17,952 bases of DNA from Syntrophomonadaceae bacterium (GCA_003553305.1 PWEB01000123.1:1-17952); one strand, 5' to 3'. Numbered from the stretch's first letter, positions 6,654-13,752 are shown. Notes: generated from the sequence alone by a model not told the origin. Numbers and translations: made by a program.

Positions 6654-8462
6654 TTGTCAACAAAAATCGTTACATCCGGTAAAGTTTCTCCTCCTGCCCT
6701 GGTTTTGATGCTGGCAGTTGTTTTTCTAGTCCTGTTTGATGCAGGTTTTGATAACAATGCAGTACATGGGGTACTTATTATGCTGGTGACAGCAACCATG
6801 TTCTTTGCTTTTAGGAATTTGTTACTCCTGGATCTTTCTTTTAAACAACCTCTTATATGGTACATTCTTTTTTTAACCTGGGCCGGGATTAGTATCTTTT
6901 GGTCGATAAATCCACATCGCACCCTGGTCGAATTTTTGCAGTTGGCTTCATACGGGCTGGCTTTTTTGCTGGCTGCTTCTCTGAACAGGGATAATATAAT
7001 AAGAGTGGGGCGGATTGTCCTCATAACCGGTTTTGGGGTGGCTTTATTTGGACTCAGTCAGTATTTGCTTCTCGATTCCTCCCGCATTGAAAGCACTCTA
7101 ACTAATTCTAATATGTTCGGGATTTTTATGACCATGCTTTTTCTATTTGGCTGGGCTTATTACATTCGCCAGCCAAACCGCTATCTTGCAGTTGTGTGTA
7201 TCACATTATTAGTGGCCCTGGCGCTGAGTGGTTCGAGGGGTTCTATCATCTGCTTGGCTTTAGCCCTACCCTTGATATTTCTTGGAATTCAACACAATAA
7301 CTTGAAGCCGGCAGTGATTAGAACTCTTCTTTGCCTGGCTGCTGCCTTTTTGTTAACGTTGTTGGTTATTTATAGCGCCCCATATTTGCAGGGCCTGTTC
7401 GAAGAGGATACTGCTTTAACACGTCTTCTGGCCAGTAGATCAGCTACTATTTCACGCTCCGGCATGATACGGTTTGCTTTTTGGGAAACTGGGATTAAGG
7501 TTGCGTTAAATGAACCGATTATAGGAACCGGGCTGGGTACTTTTTCGCTCGCTTATTTTATCGATTACATGGAAGAACTTTATTATTCACGCTTCGCCCA
7601 TAATCATTACATTCAAACAATGACCGAGCTGGGATTAATTGGCTTAGCTTTGCTTGGTGGTTTTGTTGTTACGATAGTCCGCTTAGCCTGGCTTAAGCTA
7701 AAAGAAAAAGAATATCCGTTATTTGTGCCGGGAATAATTGCCGCCTTATTTGCTTTTTTACTCCACATCGGGGCAGATTTCAGCTGGAATTTCCCCGGCG
7801 TTAGCATAGTCTTTTTTATTATGGCTGGTGCCCTGGTCAGCGTTACAAGTAAGCGAAATGTTTCCATAAAGCAAGCAACCAGCACCACCTTGATTATAGT
7901 TTCCCTGCTAATACTGCTCTTGACTGCATGGCAGCTCACTGCTAACTTAACATATCGGCAGGGCCTGACCTATGAATACCGGGGCGACTATGCATCGGCT
8001 GCCAGTATTTATGACCGGGCTAATAGTTTTTATCCTATTAATTCCATGGCTTTTTCTTTTGCCAGCAGAAATTATTACCGTTTGGCTTTGCAGCAAGAAG
8101 AACCAGTGATAATGGGCAAGGCTATAAAAAGAGCCGAGAGAGCTGTTGAATTAAGTCCGGTTGATGCTAACCTGCACAACCAGTTAGGATGGTTATACTG
8201 GCGAACAGGCCAACTCGACAAAGCTGAGCATCATTTAGAAACCGCAGCGGAATATGCTTTATACCGGCTTGGTTTAATAATTGATCTCAGCCGATTCTAT
8301 ATCCAGCAGGAGAGGTTTGCAGAAGCTGAGAAAGTTATTAACCAGGGCCTGGAAATAAAGGAGCGGGCAAGAGACAGGCAGCGTTCGGACGAAGACAGGG
8401 TGAAAGTGGACGAACAGATCCAAACTTTGTATGAGCTGTCAGAAAAGATAAAACAGGATTAA
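6654..8462 (+). CDS. O-antigen ligase/polymerase-like membrane protein with TPRs
   Basis: This 602-residue protein has about ten or more hydrophobic membrane segments in residues 13-425, then a soluble C-terminal part with tetratricopeptide repeats (about 435-590; AASIYDRANSFYPIN and LHNQLGWLYWRTGQLDKAEH). The family signature is SGSRGSIIC near 191 and, in the large loop, HNHYIQTMTELGLIG near 314, characteristic of the Wzy_C / O-antigen ligase superfamily. Members polymerise or transfer lipid-linked glycans at the outer face of the cytoplasmic membrane. In a Gram-positive setting it probably polymerises or attaches an exo- or cell-wall polysaccharide or glycosylates a surface protein. The TTG at 6654 is chosen because GAAAGGTGA (6641-6649) is suitably spaced. 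It is followed by a Stealth-type transferase gene, supporting a surface glycan role. Confidence 0.88.
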   Translation: MSTKIVTSGKVSPPALVLMLAVVFLVLFDAGFDNNAVHGVLIMLVTATMFFAFRNLLLLDLSFKQPLIWYILFLTWAGISIFWSINPHRTLVEFLQLASYGLAFLLAASLNRDNIIRVGRIVLITGFGVALFGLSQYLLLDSSRIESTLTNSNMFGIFMTMLFLFGWAYYIRQPNRYLAVVCITLLVALALSGSRGSIICLALALPLIFLGIQHNNLKPAVIRTLLCLAAAFLLTLLVIYSAPYLQGLFEEDTALTRLLASRSATISRSGMIRFAFWETGIKVALNEPIIGTGLGTFSLAYFIDYMEELYYSRFAHNHYIQTMTELGLIGLALLGGFVVTIVRLAWLKLKEKEYPLFVPGIIAALFAFLLHIGADFSWNFPGVSIVFFIMAGALVSVTSKRNVSIKQATSTTLIIVSLLILLLTAWQLTANLTYRQGLTYEYRGDYASAASIYDRANSFYPINSMAFSFASRNYYRLALQQEEPVIMGKAIKRAERAVELSPVDANLHNQLGWLYWRTGQLDKAEHHLETAAEYALYRLGLIIDLSRFYIQQERFAEAEKVINQGLEIKERARDRQRSDEDRVKVDEQIQTLYELSEKIKQD

Positions 8463-8593
8463 GCCGAACTCAACCGCTCATCCTGCAGAATGTCTACCCT
8501 GCTGCTGAAGATCCACTGCTCGGGGCAACCTTTGAAGTGCTCGCCAGGCTTATCCACAGGCAGGAAACGGTACCAGAATCAGCCCCCGCATAA
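8459..8593 (+). other. Protein-like frame in the gap before the Stealth gene
   Basis: The 217-bp gap between the ligase and the next gene contains an open frame reading PLILQNVYPAAEDPLLGATF and EVLARLIHRQETVPESAPA before a TAA at 8591-8593. It has no start codon with a ribosome site and overlaps the end of the ligase gene out of frame. It looks like the C-terminal relic of a gene, or a chance frame. Nothing else is seen in the gap. Confidence 0.25.
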
Positions 8594-8679
8594 CGACCCT
8601 TCCACAGGAAAAAGCTAAGCGGGCCTGACCAATAAGCATAAAGATTACTTATGAAGAATTTGTCCAGGGGTGTTTTAGT

Positions 8680-11415
8680 ATGCATATTGCTTTTCTGGTT
8701 ACAAGTCCTTATCAGGTTTATCATTATAAATGGATTGCTCAACATTTCAATGAAGTAACTGTGCTGGTCGAGTTACGAGAACATGATTTTATGGTTAGCG
8801 AAGAGTTTTTGCTTGAACATTTTCCTGGGAGACTTGTGGAATGGGTGCCTAATAATTGTTTGCATATGCTAGATGGCAGGTTTGATGCCATTGTATGCCA
8901 AACGCCAATATTACCGCTGCATTTTTTAGAGCGGACCTATGTGATCGCCCAGCAATATAGTCTGGCCAAAGAAGCCTATCAATATGGATTATGGCGCTCC
9001 CAGGCTAACTTAAATCTTATGTACGGACCTTATTCTGTTGATAAAGTTTCTCCTTTTGCACATGCCATTGCAGCGGGGAACCCCCTGCTGGATCCGCTTT
9101 TTGTCGATGATGATCAAAAAACTAACAGTTCAGGTCCGAGGGGAAGTAAACCGACTATCCTTTATATGCCTACCTATGGTAAGTTGTCGACCCTACCCAC
9201 AGTGTTACCTGAAATAGAGAAGCTGGATTATAATTATATTTTGAAGCTGCATCATGCTGAAGATAGAAACGCAGCATCTAATCTGCCCGCTAACTGCACT
9301 TTAGCATACTCCGATGAAAATCCGGTTGCTTTGCTACAAAGGGCTGATTATGTACTGGCCGATTTCTTTTCGGGTTCCGCTTATGATGCTTTGTATGCTC
9401 ATAAACCGGTTATCCTGGTCAAGACTGAAATGGGCTTCTTTAACAGCAAAGATGGGGCAAGGGTTGCTGATACTGAAGGTAATAATCCTCTCGTAGAGGA
9501 TGTTGCGGCTGTCTGGAATCCCAAAAATTCCTTTGCAGGAACAGTAAACGAAGCCCGCCTTAAATCGAAAGATGAGGCAGCATATCGCCGTTTTATAACA
9601 ACTTACTTTGTTAACCCGGGAAATGCCGGCAAAGCTTGTGCCGATCAAATTATTGAATTGATAAACAATGGGGAGCCCTACCGGTTTTCCCGACTGCAGG
9701 TTCGGAATGCCATGCGCAGTTATGTGCTTGAAAATCGGGCTTTGCGTAAACAAAAGAAAAGTGCAAACCACACTTTACCTCGAAAAGGGAAAGAGTTTAT
9801 GGCCCGGCTGCGCGAAAAAGCATTCAAAATAAAGTGGCTAAAGATTATCTATAAAACCTTAAAGCTTGAATTAATAAGGTTTTATAATTCACGTTTGACC
9901 CGCTCTGTTATAAGGGTTCTGTCCCACAAGGTTTCCTACATAAACCGGCCTATCATCAATAACTCCAAAGCGCTACCGGAAAAATCTCCTCAATATGGCT
10001 ATTTGCCTTGGAAACGGCGTCAAAATATCCTGGCTCTGCTTCAGTCCTATCTCGAAAATTCTAAATTGCATTTTGCAGTTCATCACTTTAGTGAAACAGG
10101 CTTTATCTGTGCAGTTTTAAATAATGAAAAGCGTACGCTTTTTAAAATACTAAAGAAAATAGGCCAGAAAGATGCTGACTTAGAAGTGTACATTGGAAAA
10201 GGTAAAAAAACAATTACTGCTAAATGCAAAGCTCATTCTATGGACTATGTTGATCTTTATGCTGCGGAATGGATAAAAGTGGGGGTGCCTGTCTCCTGGG
10301 ATAAAACGCAAGTCGGGTTTATTGACGTAATTTTTGTAAGCCCCGATCAAACCCGGGTTCTTGCTTTAAGCTATTATGCGAGCAAGGTAGACTGGACCGA
10401 AGAGTTTATGGGAGTTGAGGAAGCGAAGCAAAGTCCAAAAATTACAGTTCAAAATAAGCTTAACGAAGCGGATAGAATCGATGTGGTTTATACCTGGGTA
10501 GATTCTTATGATCCTCAATGGAAGCGCCTGCGTTATAGTTATTCAAAAGATGCTAAAACCGAAATGGAGAGTTCGTTAAATATAGAAAGGTATCTGGATA
10601 GAGAGGAGTTAAAGTATTCCCTTCGTTCACTGTGGATGTATGCTCCTTTTATTGGCCATATTTATATCGTTACAGCAGATCAAGTTCCTTCATGGTTAAA
10701 CACCGGTTCAGATAAGATCAGCTTAATTTCGCACAGGGATATATTTCCTGATCCGGAAATGCTGCCTACATTTAACTCGCATGCTATAGAATCTTGCTTG
10801 CATAGAATAAAAGGGCTCTCAGAACACTTTATTTATTTTAATGATGATATATTTTTAAATTCAGAAGTTACCGAAGATGATTTCTTTACCAGGGGCGGGT
10901 TAATGAAGGTTAAATTATCACCGACCCAATTTATAATGGAAGGACGGCCTGGCCAGCAGGATATACCCACCCACTGGGCTGCTTATAACGCAGTCCATAT
11001 TATTAATCGCGATTTTGGAATCAGTTTCGATCGAAAACAAAAGCATGTGCCATTTCCCCTTAAAAAAAGCCTGCTCCAGGAAATTGAAAATAAATATGCC
11101 CAGGAATTATGGCAAACCAGGGTTTCCAGGTTTAGATCGCCTTATGATTTGGCATTGCCCAGCATGTTTGCCCCTTTTTATAGTATAGCGACCCACCGAG
11201 GGGTAGAATGGCCGAACTTTCCTAAAGAGTACATCTATGCTGATACCGGCCGGGCTGACTTTTATAAAATACTAAAAAATATTAATAAAAATAAGCCCAA
11301 ATATTTCTGTTTAAATTCCACTAAACATCGGGAGATACCACTAAGTAAGCAGGCAAGAATAATGCAAGAGTTTCTCGAGGAGCGTTACCCGCTAGCTTCT
11401 CCCTTTGAGAAATAA
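8680..11415 (+). CDS. CDP-glycerol transferase-like / Stealth phosphotransferase fusion
   Basis: This 911-residue soluble protein has two enzyme-like parts. Residues about 1-330 resemble CDP-glycerol:polyglycerophosphate glycerophosphotransferases: MPTYGKLSTLP near 163, LKLHHAED near 189, and ADFFSGSAYDALYAHKPVIL near 226, matching the family's nucleotide-binding block. Residues about 600-911 hold the four Stealth conserved regions: CR1 IDVVYTWVDSYDPQWKR near 598, CR2 from ELKYSLRSLWMYAPF to YFNDDIFL near 640-725, CR3 HWAAYNAVH to ALPSMFAPFYS near 764-840, CR4 YFCLNSTKHREI near 873. Stealth enzymes transfer a sugar-1-phosphate from a nucleotide sugar (e.g. meningococcal capsule polymerases, GlcNAc-1-phosphotransferase). 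The middle (330-600) is basic and unassigned. The ATG at 8680 follows AGGGG (8666-8670). It likely builds a phosphodiester-linked surface polymer with the ligase upstream; the exact polymer is unknown. Confidence 0.85.
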   Translation: MHIAFLVTSPYQVYHYKWIAQHFNEVTVLVELREHDFMVSEEFLLEHFPGRLVEWVPNNCLHMLDGRFDAIVCQTPILPLHFLERTYVIAQQYSLAKEAYQYGLWRSQANLNLMYGPYSVDKVSPFAHAIAAGNPLLDPLFVDDDQKTNSSGPRGSKPTILYMPTYGKLSTLPTVLPEIEKLDYNYILKLHHAEDRNAASNLPANCTLAYSDENPVALLQRADYVLADFFSGSAYDALYAHKPVILVKTEMGFFNSKDGARVADTEGNNPLVEDVAAVWNPKNSFAGTVNEARLKSKDEAAYRRFITTYFVNPGNAGKACADQIIELINNGEPYRFSRLQVRNAMRSYVLENRALRKQKKSANHTLPRKGKEFMARLREKAFKIKWLKIIYKTLKLELIRFYNSRLTRSVIRVLSHKVSYINRPIINNSKALPEKSPQYGYLPWKRRQNILALLQSYLENSKLHFAVHHFSETGFICAVLNNEKRTLFKILKKIGQKDADLEVYIGKGKKTITAKCKAHSMDYVDLYAAEWIKVGVPVSWDKTQVGFIDVIFVSPDQTRVLALSYYASKVDWTEEFMGVEEAKQSPKITVQNKLNEADRIDVVYTWVDSYDPQWKRLRYSYSKDAKTEMESSLNIERYLDREELKYSLRSLWMYAPFIGHIYIVTADQVPSWLNTGSDKISLISHRDIFPDPEMLPTFNSHAIESCLHRIKGLSEHFIYFNDDIFLNSEVTEDDFFTRGGLMKVKLSPTQFIMEGRPGQQDIPTHWAAYNAVHIINRDFGISFDRKQKHVPFPLKKSLLQEIENKYAQELWQTRVSRFRSPYDLALPSMFAPFYSIATHRGVEWPNFPKEYIYADTGRADFYKILKNINKNKPKYFCLNSTKHREIPLSKQARIMQEFLEERYPLASPFEK

Positions 11416-11472
11416 GCAAGGTATAGGTTAAAAACATTAAGATTTGTCGCAGGCACTCAAATAAAAATATAG

Positions 11473-11505
11473 CAAACATTTGCAGATATTTGTCAAAAAT
11501 GTTTG
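11473..11505. promoter_or_regulatory. Inverted repeat overlapping the riboswitch-1 promoter
   Basis: CAAACATTT (11473-11481) and AAATGTTTG (11497-11505) are perfect 9-bp arms with a 15-nt spacer, the right arm covering the start of the -35 box. No T run follows, so it is a candidate operator rather than a terminator for the preceding gene. Confidence 0.4.
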
Positions 11506-11531
11506 ACTAAACTAAATGCATATGTCATACT
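11503..11531 (+). promoter_or_regulatory. Sigma-A-like promoter for the sigma/PilO operon
   Basis: TTGACT (11503-11508), a 17-bp spacer and CATACT (11526-11531) form a good vegetative-type promoter. It lies about 23 bp upstream of the riboswitch aptamer, placing the transcript start near 11538. Confidence 0.65.
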
Positions 11532-11553
11532 ATTATTAATAGAGAGTCGAAAA

Positions 11554-11628
11554 GGCAAAGCTACCGAAAGGTTGTGACGCAAAGCTAAAGGGGCTAAAGC
11601 TTATTGAGGCCAGAGCCAGCCAGCTGCC
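11554..11628 (+). ncRNA. Cyclic-di-GMP-I (GEMM) riboswitch 1
   Basis: The aptamer shows the hallmarks of the class: the P1 strand GGCAAA (11554-11559), a GAAA tetraloop hairpin ACCGAAAGGT, the conserved core GACGCAAAGC (11576-11585), the block GGGGCTAAAGC that begins the second arm, and closure by CAGCTGCC pairing back to GGCA. Both G residues of the GGCAAA motif are kept; one of them is the ligand-contacting G expected for cyclic-di-GMP. It lies between a promoter and a terminator ahead of the sigma/PilO gene, so it should control that operon by attenuation. Confidence 0.92.
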
Positions 11629-11645
11629 TGTATACAGTTTAGCCC

Positions 11646-11684
11646 AAAATCCCCCGGTAATAAGCAGGAGGGATTTTATGTTTT
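11646..11684 (+). terminator. Intrinsic terminator of riboswitch 1 (expression platform)
   Basis: AAAATCCC (11646-11653) pairs perfectly with GGGATTTT (11670-11677), followed by a T-rich tail (ATGTTTTTA). It sits 18 nt after the aptamer. The segment just before it, TTTAGCCC (11638-11645), is perfectly complementary to GGGCTAAA in the aptamer core (11591-11598), which offers a route to couple ligand binding with termination. Confidence 0.75.
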
Positions 11685-11704
11685 TATCCGTTCTTTATTT
11701 TTAA
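11678..11704 (+). other. Possible 8-codon leader ORF
   Basis: ATG (11678) to TAA (11702-11704) encodes MFLSVLYF. The sequence GGAGGG (11667-11672), spaced 5 nt upstream, is an excellent ribosome site but is also the 3' arm of the riboswitch terminator. It may be translated only when the terminator does not form. The next gene begins 12 nt after its stop. Confidence 0.3.
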
Positions 11705-11716
11705 GAGGTGAGATTG

Positions 11717-12769
11717 ATGGGTTTGAAGTCAGATATTAATAACCCTTCGGAATTGGAAGAGGCCGTTCAAAACTACAAATCAAGCAGCGGTGAACAGGAT
11801 AAAGAGAAAGTAATTAAAATCGGCCGGGAACTGGTTAAATATTATGCCGGTGTTTACAGTCCGGGAGTTGTAGATAAAAACCTGAGAAATGCTGCTTCTG
11901 AAGGCTATATGTATGCTTTAAATAATTATGACCATTCCCGGGGGGTTCTTTTCTCAACCTATGCAACGCACTGTATAATCAGCGAAATTCGCCATGAACT
12001 GAGAAGCAGGAAGATGTTCAATACTCCGGAATGGCTGCAGCGTATCCAGGATGAAGTGGTAAGAGCTACAGAAGAATTGGCCAAGGATAATAATCCCCTG
12101 CCTACCCTGCAGGATATTGCTGAAAAGGTTAATATTTCCGAAGAAGGCGTGGTTGAAGCGATGCAGGCCGGCAGTGTTTCCCTTCAGGACATTGACTTAT
12201 CCACCTTGAAAAGTCTGCGGCGTGAAACTTTTAAAATGCCCATTGAAGATGTCATTACTTTACGCAAATCCTTAGATAGACTTTCTGATCTGCAAAAAAA
12301 AGTTCTTTCTTTGATATCAATGAACCTGAGTGAATTGAACCTGGCCATCGAAGAAGAAGAGCTCGAATTATCCAAAACCCAGGCCGGTTATATCAGGATG
12401 GTAGAAAATTGCGATCATATTGCAGATTGCGGGGAAAGAGCATTTTCTTACAAGATTGATTTTCCGGAACAATTTGAGCAGGATGATGTTCTGCGTTATT
12501 TTGAAGTGCTATCCGACGAATTTGGGTTGCAGCTGCTAGATCTTTTATTTAAAAGCAATCTGAAACCTGTCGATAATCATTATTTGAGTATGCCGGTAGA
12601 AATCAACCTGCAGGGTCGTTACAGAGGATTGCTGCAGTTTTTGAATCAACTCCGTTATGAAGAAAAAGCAGTAATAGTTGATCTGGTTAAAACCAGCCGA
12701 AATGAGAAAATACCGGCCCGGACCAACATATCGATAAAGGCTCGCATCTTTTTCCGCAATGAAAGCTAG
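11717..12769 (+). CDS. Sigma-70-like protein fused to a PilO-like domain
   Basis: The protein (350 residues) starts like a SigF/SigG/SigB-type sigma factor. Region 2 spans about 34-105, with NAASEGYMYALNNYDHSRGV and FSTYATHCIISEIRHELR, the core-binding and -10 recognition helices. Region 3 spans about 106-160, with LPTLQDIAEKVNISEEGVVE and SVSLQDI. The start of region 4.1 is visible (PIEDVITLRKSLDRLSDLQ, 175-193), but the helix-turn-helix that reads the -35 box is missing. Instead a coiled coil (about 190-245) leads to a PilO-like domain: DDVLRYFEVLSDEFGLQLLD, then MPVEINLQGRYRGLLQFLNQ (about 292-311) and a terminal strand ISIKARIFF. There is no membrane segment, unlike true PilO. The ATG at 11717 is chosen over GTG 11708 because AAGAGGTG (11703-11710) is its ribosome site. 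It is controlled by riboswitch 1 and followed by a small FlgM-motif gene. It may be a sigma factor, or an antagonist that binds RNA polymerase. Confidence 0.82.
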   Translation: MGLKSDINNPSELEEAVQNYKSSSGEQDKEKVIKIGRELVKYYAGVYSPGVVDKNLRNAASEGYMYALNNYDHSRGVLFSTYATHCIISEIRHELRSRKMFNTPEWLQRIQDEVVRATEELAKDNNPLPTLQDIAEKVNISEEGVVEAMQAGSVSLQDIDLSTLKSLRRETFKMPIEDVITLRKSLDRLSDLQKKVLSLISMNLSELNLAIEEEELELSKTQAGYIRMVENCDHIADCGERAFSYKIDFPEQFEQDDVLRYFEVLSDEFGLQLLDLLFKSNLKPVDNHYLSMPVEINLQGRYRGLLQFLNQLRYEEKAVIVDLVKTSRNEKIPARTNISIKARIFFRNES

Positions 12770-12828
12770 CCCTGGAATAAGTATTTGCTCAGCAGGTTTA
12801 AAGCAAGTTGAAAGGAGTTTGTTGAAAG

Positions 12829-13431
12829 ATGAGTATGCATGTAAACGGTACATGGCCAAACCAGGCTCATATGAAAAATATTTATACTGAACAAATTCCC
12901 AATCGGCCCGATCCTCCCCCTGCAGGGCGCGAAGATCCTGTGCAGCAGCAAAGCGAGCGCGATATCGTAAATATATCACATGAGGCGCGGAAACTGCAAA
13001 GCAGGGATCAGGCCATGCAAGCAAATCAAAGTTCAATTAATCAGGAAAGAGATATTTACAGACCCGGTCAGGAACAAACTGAATTAAGAGCTGAAAATAG
13101 TCTCAAAGCCCCACGTGAGACAGGTAATAATACAAAAACAGATCAGGTCTTCATTGATGACAGGGAAGATGATTTAGAAAGTGCAGATAAACAGAACAGG
13201 ATAGAAAAAGAGCAGTTATTAAGGGCCGGTCAGGAGCGAAATACCGCTCAGGAACCTCTCGCTAACCCTGAAAACGAAAGCAACAGGTTAGAGGATTCGA
13301 ACCAAAGAGTTCAGAATCCCGCCACAGCAGCAGACAACATGAGCAAAATCGACAGCGCCAGTACGGTTCAGGCCTACGCGACTGCTGCTAATATGACTCA
13401 GGCTAACCTGATAGTAAATTACAAGCTCTAG
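12829..13431 (+). CDS. Small disordered protein with a FlgM-like motif
   Basis: This 200-residue hydrophilic protein is rich in Q, N, E, R and S, with no membrane segment or signal peptide. Near residues 45-54 it has DIVNISHEARKLQ, matching the D-x-V-x-I-S-x-E-A-x-x-L motif found near the N-terminus of Firmicutes FlgM and several flagellar-associated proteins. The middle (60-165) is charged and low-complexity, with two loosely similar stretches (RPGQEQTELRAEN and RAGQERNTAQEPL). The C-terminal 30 residues (SASTVQAYATAANMTQANLI) are more ordered. It does not contain the sigma-28-binding C-terminal block of FlgM. AAAGGAG (12811-12817) precedes the ATG by 11 nt. It is probably co-transcribed with the sigma/PilO gene 59 bp upstream. 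A partner or substrate of that protein is possible; function is not known. Confidence 0.65.
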   Translation: MSMHVNGTWPNQAHMKNIYTEQIPNRPDPPPAGREDPVQQQSERDIVNISHEARKLQSRDQAMQANQSSINQERDIYRPGQEQTELRAENSLKAPRETGNNTKTDQVFIDDREDDLESADKQNRIEKEQLLRAGQERNTAQEPLANPENESNRLEDSNQRVQNPATAADNMSKIDSASTVQAYATAANMTQANLIVNYKL

Positions 13432-13472
13432 CTGTGCTTTTTTGAAGACAGAATGCGAATACTTCATTAAAA

Positions 13473-13500
13473 TTTATATTTTTTTCAAGTGTGGTTTACT
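13473..13500 (+). promoter_or_regulatory. Promoter for riboswitch 2
   Basis: TTTACT (13495-13500) is preceded by TGG (an extended -10, TGn) and stands the same distance (28 bp) from the GGCAAA of its aptamer as CATACT does in riboswitch 1. The -35 is weak (TTTATA, 13473-13478, 16 bp spacer). Transcription would begin near 13507. Confidence 0.45.
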
Positions 13501-13516
13501 TAAACCAAGTATTGAA
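13484..13516. promoter_or_regulatory. Large palindrome over the riboswitch-2 promoter
   Basis: GGTTTA (13493-13498), a 2-nt loop and TAAACC (13501-13506) form the core; TTCAA (13484-13488) and TTGAA (13512-13516) repeat the symmetry outside. The -10 box lies in the core, so a protein bound here would block transcription. It is a candidate operator for an unidentified regulator. Confidence 0.45.
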
Positions 13517-13522
13517 CTGGAG

Positions 13523-13598
13523 GGCAAAATTATCGAAAGATAGTGGCGCAAAGCTAAAGGGGCTAAAGCACTAATAATGCTACAGCCAGCCAGCTGCC
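13523..13598 (+). ncRNA. Cyclic-di-GMP-I (GEMM) riboswitch 2
   Basis: The aptamer matches riboswitch 1 in layout and much of its sequence: GGCAAA (13523-13528), tetraloop hairpin TTATCGAAAGATAG, core GGCGCAAAGC, block GGGGCTAAAGC (13559-13569), and ACAGCCAGCCAGCTGCC closing back to GGCA. The stems carry compensating differences (ACC/GGT in copy 1, ATC/GAT here), so both are maintained as structures. It precedes a gene for a cyclic-di-GMP enzyme. Confidence 0.92.
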
Positions 13599-13621
13599 GG
13601 TTCTGGGTAATGTTTAGTTAC

Positions 13622-13658
13622 TGCCCGTCAGGCTAGCTGGTGGGTATTTTTATTTTTA
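13622..13658 (+). terminator. Intrinsic terminator of riboswitch 2
   Basis: A 10-bp stem (13622-13631 with 13637-13646, including three G-U pairs) has a 5-nt loop and is followed by TTTTTATTTTTA. It lies 24 nt after the aptamer. Its right arm contains CTAGCTGG, which can partly pair with CCAGCCAGC at the aptamer 3' end, giving a likely competing fold. Confidence 0.75.
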
Positions 13659-13752
13659 GAGAGCTGGGGAGTGAACTTTTCTGAATCCTAAAAATGGTAA
13701 AGACCGATTCTACATTGAAAACTTACCGGAAGCCTCAGGATATCTCAGAGTC

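Larger units (their letters stand above)
5996..6686 (+). repeat. Duplicated block, copy 2 (longer)
   Basis: The longer copy (691 bp) includes everything in copy 1 plus the 283 bp lost there. It ends inside codon 11 of the O-antigen ligase gene, so the block spans the gene's 5' end, its ribosome site and the upstream IS relic. The copies differ by scattered substitutions, so the event is not recent, but it post-dates the insertion of the IS fragment, since both copies carry it. Confidence 0.85.

Noticed and set aside
11473..11505. Inverted repeat read as terminator of the Stealth gene
   Set aside because: No T run follows either arm, and it overlaps a good -35 box.
11554..13598. Aptamers read as cGAMP-selective GEMM variants
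   Set aside because: Both retain the two G residues before CAAA, where the cGAMP-selective variants are known to carry an A at the ligand-contacting base; the exact structural numbering was not verified.
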